A stretch of 64,000 nt of DNA, taken from Dryomyza anilis. Taxonomy: Eukaryota; Arthropoda; Insecta; Diptera; Dryomyzidae. Location of the stretch: positions 36,811,394-36,875,393 of the forward strand of contig OX638130.1 of the NCBI GenBank assembly GCA_951804985.1, written 5' to 3'. Below, in pieces: positions 22,004 to 31,651 of this stretch (position 1 is its first letter; each line of letters begins with the position of its first letter). Below the pieces are notes generated by a model. The model was given only the letters and a program-made list of their open reading frames with translations. It was not told where the DNA came from and searched no databases. The translations under genes were made by a program, and so were the position numbers.

Positions 22004-23527
22004 GTATATCACTACTTCGTCCTTAACAAAGTTTCGTCTTATTATTGAGTGTGAAGCTCCCGTATCCAATGTTACCATATATGCTGTACAATCAATGATT
22101 CCTTCGATAGTTAAACTATTTGGTTTTCGAGCAATTTGTGAAATGGAGATTCTGGGGCAATTAGTTATGGGAGTCAGATCATGCTCTGCAGAACTGACTC
22201 GTTTTAGTTAAAGACTGATTGACATTTACATTATTTTGGGCATGGTACTGTCTTTCTTCATGTCTGGGTTTTTTACGACAATTACGTGCCATATTCCCAA
22301 ATGTATCAGAGTTGTAGCATTTACCTTTAAATTGGGTGTCTTGATTGGCAGCTTTGTAATCTGGTTTAGCTCCACTTTTAACGCTTGGCAAATTACTTGA
22401 AGTAAGTCTTCATTCTCCACATCAAGTTTACTGACCTTTGGCGCTGGGCGGCATAACGTAGTTGTTGTCTCCTGCGTTAGTGCTGTGGTTACAGTTTCCG
22501 TAAATGTCACTTTTGGCATTGTCACTGTTGCACGTTTTGTCCCCTGTAGATCTGCTGTATGTGATCACTGCCATATTTGCACTGCAATGTACACATAACC
22601 GCTGTGTAATTATTTCTATCGATTTCTGGAACAGTCTGCAATACTTCGGCTGCTGCCCTCATTGTTCCATCGATTACTTACAGCCATGGTCTCAAATTGC
22701 AGCTTGAAAATGTTGAACGCTGTGGTTCATCATACATCAGCGATGGTTCACTTAGCTGTAATAAATTGACATCTTCTTGTATTTTCTGTAGCTTTTTGTC
22801 GAAACCATTTCCCAACTTTTCAAATTTGTCATCAATGTCCTCTACAATGTCATTTACATGTGCCTCAAGTTCATTTACTTTGCCATGGATTGTATTAGAA
22901 ACTTCCAGCAGCTTCTTTGAATGTTCTTGAAGCTTTTCGGAATTTTCCTGAAGTTTCTGCTCTATTTTAATGGAACTGCATGAGAAGTTCTGCTATAAAT
23001 AATTCTGCTAAATATAATTCTGTTATAAATACTAGATTAAACATTTTTTACTTGTTAAATTTAAATATTTTGATATTGGAATTCTCATGAAGTTCGGCTT
23101 TGAGTTGTAGAATTTTCTGATTGGATTTTTCTTGAAGTTCTTTGGAATTTTCTAGAAATTTTTGATCCATTTTGTTTGAATTTTCTTGAATTTGTTTGGA
23201 AATTTTTTGATCTTATTTGTTGCAATTTTCCTTAAGTTCTGCTTTGAGCTGATTTGAATTTTCTAGAAGTTCTTGTTGTATGGCTCCGAGCAACTGGCTC
23301 ATATCAAAACTTTGGGACTGTACTTTTTGCTCAGTATCCAGATTTTTCTACGATGGTGTTGCAGCTTCTGCTTCGAACTCATGCTCCGCGAGATCAATGC
23401 CTTGGACATCCAATTCCTCCATTAGTAGCTCTACTTTCGTACCTGCAGTTAGAAAATTACGACTCGCCAGCTCCTTCTTTAGCTGATCGACTTTAAGTTG
23501 TTCCAATTTAACCAATTTGTATCACAA
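22004..23527 (-). pseudogene. Gag and protease N-terminus of the gypsy (mag/412-like) element B
   Basis: Minus strand, 5' to 3': a SAP-like segment (LKVDRLKKELASRNFLTAGT, then KVELLMEEL, about 23400-23500); a long coiled-coil region rich in ELQEKS/KLQEHSKKLLEV words (22700-23350); a capsid-like piece with EIDRNNYTAVMCTLQCKYGS DHIQQIYRG (near 22600); a degenerate zinc knuckle CYNSDTFGNMARNC (about 22300), in which the second Cys and the His are replaced; and the protease active site MVTLDTGASHSIIRR (about 22050-22090). Frames change repeatedly and a deletion lies between capsid and knuckle. The protease stops at the LINE junction near 22004 and resumes beyond 19730. Confidence 0.78.
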
Positions 23528-23545
23528 TCCTACTTCTGACACCAA
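23528..23545 (-). promoter_or_regulatory. Candidate primer-binding site of gypsy element B
   Basis: Immediately after the LTR end (CGTAACA on the minus strand) comes TTGGTGTCAGAAGTAGGA. A TGG-initial sequence directly downstream of a 5' LTR is where a tRNA 3' end (CCA) anneals to prime minus-strand DNA. The TGGTGTCAGAAGT form is of the kind found in mag-type gypsy elements. The tRNA identity was not verified. Confidence 0.6.
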
Positions 23546-23917
23546 TGTTACGAAAATTCAGTCTACGGAAAACTGTTCCACGGGTTCGCATCGCTGGATT
23601 GTGTACAAAAAAACACACTTATATTTGGTTTTAACTAGTATTATTTCAACTATTATTAATTAACTTTCTTTAATTAAGAGAGAGAAGTTTCTACTCGTTT
23701 CGTGAATGACGCATGCTATTGGCATCTCATTCGCACTCATGTGTTTTAATGTGCTGATCTTCCATCTCTTTCTCGCACATTGCATAGTGCGCTGAATGAT
23801 ATTCCGTCTTTTTCTAACACGTTGTTTAGTGCGCTGAATTGTCTTGCGTTTCATTATATATTTCGTAAAAATACGAAATTTGAGAATGAATGAGAATTTG
23901 AAAATGTGCGTGTTACA
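23546..23917 (-). mobile_element. 5' LTR of gypsy element B (372 bp)
   Basis: On the minus strand it begins TGTAACACGCACATTTTC and ends GAATTTTCGTAACA, giving TGT...ACA ends that border the primer-binding site. It contains repeated GCGCTGAAT/TTCAGCGCAC words and matches the degraded LTR at 762-1062. An LTR carries promoter and polyadenylation signals; I do not identify a TATA box with confidence. The partner 3' LTR for this copy is not present because pol is cut at about 18770. Confidence 0.78.
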
Positions 23918-24900
23918 GACGGTACTACATGTAGTACAAGAAAGTTGAATTGGAAAATTGTTCATATATACGAAACATTTGATGTTATCACAACGTCATC
24001 ACACAAAGATCACTGATGAGGATACTTGGCTGTATGCGAAACGGTCCGTATTATCATTGCCTGTGTTTTGTTTTCAATTTTTTGTTGTTTCTTCAAAAAC
24101 TTTCAATAGAACTTAGCCATGTCCTGGGCATTAGTCAATTAGATGTCGGCTCTTTTCCAAAAGAGTACATCGAAAAACCTTCTAACGGCACTTTTTGTTT
24201 TGAGTCCAAACGGTACAATTTGCTTGACAAATGAATGGCTCATGCGATGGCTCATGCATTGGTACAATAACTAAAAATCTCGCCAAAAAGCATCATTTGA
24301 TGTTTGTAATTTTTCTACATGTGATGTACACTCATCAAAAACTGCACTCGAATGAAAAACACACTAAGTTGGATGGGTTTGGGTCGACACGATATAACCT
24401 GCTTGACAGAATAGCGAAAAAGACAAACTTTTTAACTTCATCCAACATGTCGTCCAAAGGGTCGTTCGTAGCATCCAAACGGTACGATTTCCGTACAACC
24501 CATCCAAGTTGTACTACATGTAGTATCGTTTGGATGCTGCTAATCAATTGTTTGTTATTCAGACAGTGTGTATTATTATATTATAGCTCCAAGCCAAGAA
24601 AGACTAGTATACTATACATGGTATATTTGGCATACAGAATGTTGAGAATGGTATGAAAAATCTCTTGAAAATAAAACAATTAATGGTCACTTTAAAATAT
24701 ATTTAAAGGTTATGTTTTTTGCACTTTTTCATTATTTAATTTAAAATTCACTGCACAAATTAACTATTTTTACCTTTTTATATAAACGATTGATTCATTT
24801 TAAAGTCATGAAGATCTTTAAACTTTTAATGTTGAGATTTGATGATTTTAAAATTTCGAGTTTTTGTTAATTTTGTGAACTTGTAAACAAAACATTGATG
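23918..24900. other. Unclassified region with internal inverted words
   Basis: Two open frames (24016-24234 and 24231-24656) run through here but contain no domain I recognise and overlap antisense frames of similar length, so they are not called genes. The palindrome TACTACATGTAGTA occurs at 23925-23938 and again near 24513-24526. Words such as CCAAACGGTACAATTTG (24206), CCAAACGGTACGATTT (24476) and AAGTTGGATGGG (24365), which is inverted in CCCATCCAAGTT (24499), recur, suggesting an old repeat or element. The left edge is the boundary of the gypsy LTR. Confidence 0.45.
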
Positions 24901-24904
24901 TTCT

Positions 24905-25071
24905 GTTTTAAATTTTACATAAACAAATGTTGAGTCTTTCAATAAAAGTAAATGGTAAATCTGTGTGTGTAGTATCATGGTTGAAGTATATACAGGCTAA
25001 GTCATCTTTCAAAATTCAGGAGCCATTTACTTTTATTGAAAGACTCAACATTTGTTTATGTCAAATTTAAA
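24905..25071. repeat. Inverted repeat, about 50-bp arms and 64-nt loop
   Basis: The left arm GTTTTAAATTTTACATAAAC, AAATGTTGAGTCTTTCAATA, AAAGTAAATGG (24907-24957) is mirrored by CCATTTACTTTTATTGAAAG, ACTCAACATTTGTTTATG, TCAAATTTAAAAC (25022-25071). The arms are almost perfectly complementary. In addition the word CATTGATGTTCTGT flanks both sides as a direct repeat (24893 and 25078). The hairpin lies just upstream of the (AT)n tract that hosts the RTE element. It may be a small foldback or a remnant of a palindromic MITE. Confidence 0.7.
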
Positions 25072-25085
25072 ACAAAGCATTGATG

Positions 25086-25090
<5 letters not shown>

Positions 25091-25144
<54 letters not shown>
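25091..25144. repeat. (AT)n microsatellite at the 5' end of RTE copy 1
   Basis: About 54 bases of uninterrupted TA repeat directly abut the 5' end of the RTE element (GGGGACTATGGGGGCG). A second (TA)n tract abuts its 3' end at 28460, so the LINE probably inserted into a TA microsatellite. Confidence 0.9.
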
Positions 25145-25147
<3 letters not shown>

Positions 25148-25194
25148 GACTATGGGGGCGATTATCACAAGGCAACGTGTCTGAGTGCTTCAAC

Positions 25195-25347
25195 ATGGCG
25201 AAGCCAGCGCAATCCTTGTCGGTGTCGTCTCAAGTCAACTCACTGGTCACCAGAATTGACAAATTGTCAAATGGTGACACCTCCACTTCGGTGGAAGTCC
25301 TCCTCGTGGAAGTCCCTGGAAACGGCGCTCTACACCACCCGGTGTAG
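25195..25347 (+). CDS. Small ORF1 of RTE copy 1 (50 aa)
   Basis: An ATG at 25195 opens 50 codons (MAKPAQSLSVSSQVNSLVTR at its start) and stops with TAG at 25347, about 50 bases before the endonuclease start codon. RTE-clade elements often have a very short first ORF just upstream of, or overlapping, the EN-RT ORF; position and length match that pattern. No domain is visible in the peptide and its role in the family is unclear. It could also be a chance frame in the 5' UTR. Confidence 0.5.
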   Translation: MAKPAQSLSVSSQVNSLVTRIDKLSNGDTSTSVEVLLVEVPGNGALHHPV

Positions 25348-25394
25348 AAGTCGGCTAAAGTGAGTGGCGAGCATCTCCCTCAGAGTGAGGGTTC

Positions 25395-26498
25395 GTGCGT
25401 TGGGTTTGGGTCCCACCACGGAAAAAACCTATGCGCCCAATGAAAACAAAAAATAAGCCTCGGATAACGACCGACTACAACGATGACGACCCACGCAAAC
25501 GTTTTAAGGACCATGATTTACGGATATGCACCTGGAATGTCCGGACCCTTTATAGGGAGGGTGCCTCTATCCAGCTGGCGGATGTCCTCGAAAAATATAA
25601 GGCTGACATCACCGCTATTCAGGAGATGCGATGGACGTTACAGGGCTGTTCGAAACAAGCGTCCTGTGATATCTACTACAGCTGCCATGCGGAGAGACAC
25701 GAATTTGGATGTGGATTTGTGGTCGGCAAGAGACTCCGCCATCTTGTCTCTAGGTTCACGCCCGTGGACGAAAGGCTGGCAACAATCCGCATCAAGGCTA
25801 AATATTTCCATATCAGCCTAATTTGTGCACACGCTCCGACGAACGAGAAAGATGACGAGACAAAAGAGCGCTTCTACGAGCGCCTAGACAACGCATACGA
25901 GCGCTGCCCCCGCCACGATATCAAAATCGTGCTAGGCGATTTTAACGCCAAGGTGGGCAGAGAAGCCATCTATTGTCCCACAATTGGAAAATTTAGTCTC
26001 CATGCCAACACTTCCGATAACGGAACGAGGCTAATCGACTTCGCCGCAGCACGAAACATGGTAGTTAGTAGCACTAGATTCGAACATTTCGATATCCACA
26101 AGGTCACATGGTTGTCGCCCGATCAAAAAACTCGAAATCAAATTGATCACGTTGTGATTGACGGAAGGCACGCTTCAAGCGTGATGGACGTACGCACTAT
26201 CCGAGGTGCCAATATGGACTCGGATCATTACCTTGTAGCAGCCAAGGTCCGCACACGCTTAAGCGCTGCGAAGAACGTACGGAACCAAACGCAGAGAAAG
26301 CTAGACGTCGGAAAGCTGCAATCACAACAGACAACGCAAGCCTTTTCCACTCGACTCTCCCACCTGCTTAAACAAAGCACTCCTCCTCTCGATGATATGT
26401 GGAATCATATCTCAGTGGAATCATATCTCCTGCTCTATGCGTACGGCTGCCGAAGAGGTGCTTGGATTCAAACGCCCCCTGAGGAATCAGTGGTATGA
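25395..26498 (+). pseudogene. RTE endonuclease domain (copy 1)
   Basis: This 367-aa frame holds an exonuclease-endonuclease-phosphatase fold that nicks target DNA for target-primed reverse transcription. Visible motifs in order: LRICTWNVRTL (Asn of the N-terminal motif), DITAIQEMRW (catalytic Glu), FTPVDERLATIRIK, LICAHAPTNE, IVLGDFNAKVG (Asp/Asn), RNQIDHVVIDG and MDSDHYLVAAKV (catalytic SDH). All expected catalytic residues are present. The frame goes wrong near 26400-26420, where a local near-duplication of GGAATCATATCTC has shifted the reading frame, and it ends with an unrelated tail. The adjacent frame carries the true continuation (EEVLGFKRPLRNQWYDQEC). Confidence 0.88.
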
Positions 26499-28363
26499 CC
26501 AAGAGTGTCGCGCGGCCACTGCAGAGAAAGACGGAATCCACCCTGCAGTCAGTAGCTACGCGAGCTGCGAAAGAGCGATACAAAGAGAAGAGGAGGGAAG
26601 AGAGACGTCTTTTCAGGCGTAAAAAAAGCGAGGCAGAAAGACGTGAGTGTGAGGAGATTGAAATGCATGGGGACAGGAATGAGGCTCGAAAATTCTTCGA
26701 GAAAATAAGACGCCTAGCCGGAGGTTCAAAATCCGGAGCCTCTTCCTGTAAAGATGAGAACGGAAATCTAGTGACAGATATCCAGAGCACACTGAAAATA
26801 TGGAGGGATCACTTCTCTAAACTGCTGACCGGTGATGATGACCTCAATTCCACCGATAGAGAAGCAAACCCGGCACCCCCAGTACTTGATGACGACGTTG
26901 AGATTCCGCCACCCGACCATGACGAGGTCAGAACAGCCATTGCTCGGCTGAAAAACAACAAAGCCGCAGGTGCTGATGGCCTGCCTGCTGAATTGTTTAA
27001 GACCGGAGGCGAAGAGCTAATAGAGAGCATGCACGAGCTCGTAAGCAGAATATGGTCGGATGAAAGCATGCCAAGTGACTGGAACCTCAGTGTACTCTGC
27101 CCAATCCTTAAGAAAGGGGATCCCACTATCTGCGCCAACTACCGTGGGATCAGCCTACTCAATATCGCATACAAGGTTCTATCGAGCGTATTATGTGAAA
27201 GACTGAAGCCCATCGTCAACAGACTGATTGGACCTTATCAGTGCGGCTTCAGACCTGGAAAGTCCACCATAGACCAGATTTTCACATTGCGCCTAATCCA
27301 GGAAAAGACCCTAGAAAAACAGATCGATACCTACCACCTATTAGTCGACTATAAAGCCGCCTTCGACACTCCGATAAGGGAACGATTATACGCCGCAATG
27401 TCTGAGTTCGGTATACCTGCGAAACTTATAAGGCTTTGCAGGATGACCCTGAGCAACACACGTTGCTCAGTGAGAATAGGAAAAGACCTCTCCGAGCCAT
27501 TTCATACCGAACGAGGTTTCAGACAGGGTGACTCCCTATCGTGCGATTTTTTTAACTTATTGATGGAGAAAATAGTTCGAGCTGCCGAACTCCGTCAAAG
27601 CGGCACTATCCTCAACAAAAGTGTCATGCTGCTCGCATATGCCGACGATATTGATATCATTGGCAGGAGCACACGAGCAGTCAGCGCAGCATTCTCCAGA
27701 TTGGAGAAAGAGTCGCGTCGAATGGGTCTAGCGGTGAACGAGGACAAGACGAAGTTCCTTGTGTCAACAAGCAAAAAAGAGTCCGTGCGTCTTGGACAAA
27801 AAGCTGATTTTGACACCCACAAGTTCGACATTGTGAAGGACTTCGTCTACCTGGGATCCAGCGTAAACAGCAACAACGACGTCAGCCTGGAGATCAAACG
27901 GAGAATAACTCTTGCCAACAGGTGCTACTTTGGGCTCAGTAGGCAATTGAGAAGCAAAGCCCTCTCTCGCCGGACAAAAATAACGCTCTACAAGTCACTC
28001 ATCATGCCCGTCCTACTTTATGGTGCAGAAACATGGACGCTGGCCACCACCAATGAGAGAGTACTGGGAGCGTTCGAGAGAAAGATTCTCCGTAAAATCT
28101 TTGGCCCTATCTGCTTTGCTAACGAGTATCGAATCAGGATGAACCACGAGCTGTATGAGTTATTCGACGACATTGACATAGTCAAGCGCATCAAGATCCA
28201 GCGGCTTCGCTGGCTAGGTCATGTCGAACGAATGGATGAAAACACTCCAGCCAAGAAGGTGCTTGAATCGAAACTCGAAGGTGGACAGCGTAGAAGAGGG
28301 CGTCCAAATCTGCGTTGGAAAGACCAAGTTGAGGACAAACTTGGCAACGCTTGGTATTTCTAA
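26495..28363 (+). CDS. RTE reverse transcriptase (copy 1), 622-aa open frame
   Basis: A non-LTR reverse transcriptase that copies element RNA at the nicked target. A basic N-terminal linker (KERYKEKRREERRLFRRKK) precedes the RT motifs: LKNNKAAGADGLPAELFK, VLCPILKKGDPTICANYRG, CGFRPGKSTIDQIFTLR, LVDYKAAFD (motif A Asp), GFRQGDSLSCDFFNLLMEK (motif B), MLLAYADDIDIIG (motif C, both Asp), DFVYLGSSV, and the C-terminal RLRWLGHVERM segment. The domain is complete and open to the stop at 28363. The apparent start at 26495 is an artefact of upstream indels; the protein would normally be continuous with the endonuclease. Intact RT, broken fusion. Confidence 0.88.
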   Translation: MTKSVARPLQRKTESTLQSVATRAAKERYKEKRREERRLFRRKKSEAERRECEEIEMHGDRNEARKFFEKIRRLAGGSKSGASSCKDENGNLVTDIQSTLKIWRDHFSKLLTGDDDLNSTDREANPAPPVLDDDVEIPPPDHDEVRTAIARLKNNKAAGADGLPAELFKTGGEELIESMHELVSRIWSDESMPSDWNLSVLCPILKKGDPTICANYRGISLLNIAYKVLSSVLCERLKPIVNRLIGPYQCGFRPGKSTIDQIFTLRLIQEKTLEKQIDTYHLLVDYKAAFDTPIRERLYAAMSEFGIPAKLIRLCRMTLSNTRCSVRIGKDLSEPFHTERGFRQGDSLSCDFFNLLMEKIVRAAELRQSGTILNKSVMLLAYADDIDIIGRSTRAVSAAFSRLEKESRRMGLAVNEDKTKFLVSTSKKESVRLGQKADFDTHKFDIVKDFVYLGSSVNSNNDVSLEIKRRITLANRCYFGLSRQLRSKALSRRTKITLYKSLIMPVLLYGAETWTLATTNERVLGAFERKILRKIFGPICFANEYRIRMNHELYELFDDIDIVKRIKIQRLRWLGHVERMDENTPAKKVLESKLEGGQRRRGRPNLRWKDQVEDKLGNAWYF

Positions 28364-28458
28364 CTGGCGTCAGCGCGCGCAAAGCAGATCCGACTGGCGC
28401 GGCTTCATCTCAGCGGCCAAAACCGATCCACGGTTGTAAGGGCCATTTAAGTAAGTAA

Positions 28459-28459
<1 letters not shown>

Positions 28460-28507
<48 letters not shown>

Positions 28508-28522
28508 CATATATATTTATAT
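28460..28522. repeat. (TA)n microsatellite between RTE copies 1 and 2
   Basis: About 40 bases of pure (AT)n, followed by degenerate AATACATATATATTTATATG. It follows the AAGTAAGTAAGT end of RTE copy 1 directly and precedes the degraded 5' region of RTE copy 2. Confidence 0.85.
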
Positions 28523-29995
28523 GCTTCAGAATGGTGTAGTGCACGCAGTAACCGACTTCTGTTAGTTACCATAGCCTCTCATATACAATTCCTAGTCTCA
28601 CCTTCGCATTGGTGAACCCCGTAAACTCGAGCAACCCGCTGAAGATTGGGTTTCAACCCCGGTGGGAGGTCTGGTCGGGGACAAACGAGACAGGGATATT
28701 GACCCTCCAAAATGGGGTTTGTGCGTTGGGCTTGTGACCCGCCATATAAAAAAGATGATTCATCGAAAACAGATAACATGCCAAGAAATGCGATGGACAC
28801 GACAGCTCTAAACAGGCATCCTGTGACATTTACTACAGCTGCCATTTGGAGAGGCATGAATTTGGTTGTGGATTTGTAGTCGGCAAGAGCCACCTTGTCA
28901 CTAGGTTCAAACCCGTGAACGAACGACTGGCAACAATTCGCATCAAGGCTAAATACTTCAACATCAGCCTTATTTGTGCGCACGCTCCGACGAATGAGAC
29001 CAAAGAGACCTTGTATGAGCACCTATGAGCGCTGCCCCCGACACGACATCAAAATCGTGATTGGCGACTTTAATGCCAAGGTGAATCATGAGGGTATCTT
29101 TGGTCCAACGAAAAGAAAATTCAGCCTCCACGACAAAACCTCCGACAATGGAATGAGGCTTATCGATTTCGCCGCAGCACGAAACATGGTAATTAGTAGT
29201 ACTAGGTTCCAGCATCTCAATATACAAGACCACGTGGCGGTCACCCGATCAGAACACGCGCAACCAAATTGATCATGTTGTGATTGACGAAAGGTACGGT
29301 TCTAGTGTGATGGACGTACGCTCAATCCGAAATTCCATCATCGACTCGGATCACTACCTTTTAGCAGCCAAGGTTCGCACATGCTTATGCGCTGCGAAAA
29401 ATGCACGGAAACCCACGGAAAGAAAGTTAAACGTCAGTAAGCTGCACACACAACAGACCGAACAAGCCTATGCCGCTCGACCCTCACACCTGCTTGCCCA
29501 AGGCAGTCCCCCTCTCTATGATATATAGCGCAGTGGACACTCGTCTCCCGCTCAATGCGTACCGCTGCCGAAGAGGTACTTGGATTCAAACGATCGATTA
29601 GTATTGCACAGCCAATGCAGAGAAACCTGATGCATATAGAGCCACCCTGCAGTCGGTAGTAACGCGAGCCGTGAAGGAGCGATACAAAAAGCGAGGAAGG
29701 AGGAGAGACATATTTTCAGGGGCAAGAAAAGAGAATTAGATATACGCGAGTGTGAAGATATTGAGATGCATGGTGACAGGAACGAGTCTCGAAAATTCAT
29801 TCAGAAGATAAGACGGCTGACCGGAGGTTTAAAGACCGAACCCTCTTCCTGTCAGGACGATCACGGGAATCTAGTAACAGATGTCCAGGGTACACTGAGA
29901 TAATGGAGAGAGTACTTCTATCATCTTCTAGCAGGCGATGACGATAACTACTCCGCCGATAGAAAAGACAGCTTGACAACCCCAATTGCTGAAGA
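28523..29995 (+). pseudogene. RTE copy 2, 5' half (endonuclease and RT N-terminus)
   Basis: Degenerate relative of copy 1. The endonuclease pieces are in different frames: HEFGCGFVVGKSHLVTRFKP (28846-29028), RHDIKIVIGDFNAKVNHEG and TSDNGMRLIDFAAARN (28976-29272), then IDSDHYLLAAKV (29280-29528). The N-terminal endonuclease residues before QEMRW are deleted. The RT linker follows (basic region 29640-29760, then TGGLKTEPSSCQDDHGNL). At 29996-30000 the element is interrupted by the 1651-bp TIR element and it resumes at 31652. Confidence 0.82.
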
Positions 29996-30000
29996 CGGCG

Positions 30001-31651
30001 CACGTTGTGTCGAAATCAGTGAAAACGCGCGCATGGCGTTTCGTTTAATCTGACGCTTAAACTACACGAGATCTGCTAATGTCATGTAGATATGATTTAA
30101 AGAAAATTCTTTGATGAATTAAATGCTGTATTTATATATTAATTGGAAAGCACCCAACACCAGAAGTTCGTTTTTGGACTGTAGTTTACTTTACTGAAAA
30201 TGTTTAAAAAAGAAATTTCCACGCCCTTTCTAATAGGCGGAGAGTTCCGAAAGTCGAGAAAAATTTTAGCGCTCGGCCCCCTGGAATCGAGCAAAAATCG
30301 AAAACCAACCGAGGTCAGAACTAGTTTTTGCATTTTATCAAAGTGGTCGGGGAACAAAAAAAACAAATAAAATTGTCTTGTCTTGCGTAAAGTAGGACTC
30401 AAAATGATTTTTGATTTCTAGAAAAACTAAGTTTGATTTTTTTTTACACAGTATGACGTAAACAATTGTACCGGATAGTGTAATTTTAAAGAATCTACGG
30501 ACTTATTCATTCAAATTATGTCTAAATTTATATTTCTTTTAACATTTTTAATTATAATAAATAATATAATATTTTGGCACTACAGTCTTATAAGAACTTA
30601 GGCCGAGCTCTCTCACCATTTTGAACTGTGCGTGTTATATTTGTACTCAAAGTGGTGGGACCTAGAGTTTATTGCCGAATCCGAACGGCGGGTGAGAGCT
30701 TTTCATAGGCAATGTTTTACTCTCGTAGGTTTGCCATTTACTGCCGAGAGGTAGCGCGGTATAGAAAAATGTTTCTATGAAAAGATATTGTTAGCGCCAG
30801 TCCAGACTTGAACCGGGGACCTTTCGGCTCGCAGTCCAACGCACTAACCACTGAATTACCCCTTTTAAAATATGCTAGAACTTACAAAATTTAACCTGCC
30901 ACCTGCGTTACATTAAAAAAATCGAAATTCGTTGCACGTACCAATCGTACAAATGCATTTCAACATTACGCTACCAAGATACATAATAATTCAAACTCGG
31001 TTACGGGCCATGCTTCACATAACTCTAGTGGAGCCATCTTTTTATAAAAAAAGTAGATAATTTGTTTTAGTGTAAGATTTTTACTATTTTACTCAATTGA
31101 ATCTTTTACGAAAAATGTTGGTGGTTTTTTTAAAAACGGAAAGTAAGTACATTTTCATTACTCCATACAAATTATCCATATTCCAATGTCTATTGTTGCT
31201 ATTTTAGCACTTTCATGCAATAAATTTTGGATATCGCTGAAATCGTTAGACATTCTACTTTCAAGATATAGCATTTTGGTATAAATGCTCCTAAAAAATT
31301 GTACAAAAATTTGTAATAAAGTATTTTCATTTTATTATGTAAAAAGTAACTCTATTTAACAATACATAGCTTAGATTTTGAATTAATAATGAATATGTAG
31401 ATTTAAATTCTAAAGAACTTGCTTTCAAATAAAATTTACTGCTTTTAAATAGAAAAAATAGGTACATTTCTGTGTGACTTTGAATCGACTTCACAGATTT
31501 TGTAACAACATGATTATGTTAACATGCAGAAAAACACTAACTTGCTATGTTCACCATATGGTACTGGATTGGTAAAAATTGAGAAAAAACAATTTTCAAA
31601 AATTAATATTTTAAACAATGCGCGAGTTTTACCTCATTTTGACACAACGTG
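30001..31651. mobile_element. Transib-like TIR element with CGGCG 5-bp target duplication
   Basis: The left end is CACGTTGTGTCGAAATCAGT; the right end in reverse complement is CACGTTGTGTCAAAATGAGG. The TIRs match at about 28 of the first 34 positions (shared AAAAC and CGCGCAT blocks further in). CGGCG flanks both sides exactly (29996-30000 and 31652-31656), inside a continuous RTE coding region. A GC-rich 5-bp duplication and a CAC-starting TIR are features of Transib elements; CACGTTG resembles but does not equal the usual CACWATG start. There is no transposase ORF, so it is non-autonomous. It hosts a SINE at 30556-30862. Confidence 0.8.
30556..30862 (-). mobile_element. tRNA-derived SINE, copy 5 (inside Transib-like element)
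   Basis: Same family: body CTCAAAGTGGTGGGACCTA and CCGAATCCGAACGGCGGGTG on the plus strand, B box complement CAGACTTGAACCGGGG near 30805. The head end is degraded (CACTGAATTACCCC instead of CACTGAGCTACCGCGG), so the A box is damaged. The tail at the left edge is (AAT)-like but irregular. Confidence 0.85.

Larger units (their letters stand above)
25145..28459 (+). mobile_element. RTE-clade LINE, near full length (copy 1)
   Basis: A 3.3-kb non-LTR retrotransposon with a short first ORF, an apurinic-like endonuclease, reverse transcriptase and a very short 3' UTR ending in (AAGT)n (AAGTAAGTAAGT at 28448-28459). The small ORF1 plus EN-RT layout, absence of RNase H and a 3' microsatellite-like end fit the RTE clade (RTE/BovB type). 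Composition is markedly richer in G+C than the surroundings. Frameshifts separate EN from RT. Two further copies exist at 28523-32806 and 43391-44088. Confidence 0.85.

Noticed and set aside
23254..23496. Plus-strand frames opposite the gypsy gag
   Set aside because: They are antisense shadows; the minus strand carries the coiled-coil and SAP-like gag sequence.
24016..24656. Two adjacent plus-strand open frames (72 and 141 codons)
   Set aside because: No recognised domain, an antisense frame of similar size overlaps, and internal repeated words suggest a non-coding repeat.
26368..27138. Minus-strand open frames opposite the RTE reverse transcriptase
   Set aside because: The plus strand has the RT motifs in order; the Ser/Leu-rich minus-strand frames come from the GC-richer codon pattern of the RT gene.
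25395..28363. Host gene of the 'craniofacial development protein 2-like' type
   Set aside because: That name is often given to endonuclease domains of RTE-type LINEs. EN plus RT in one unit, repeated copies and the (AAGT)n end show that this is a retrotransposon.
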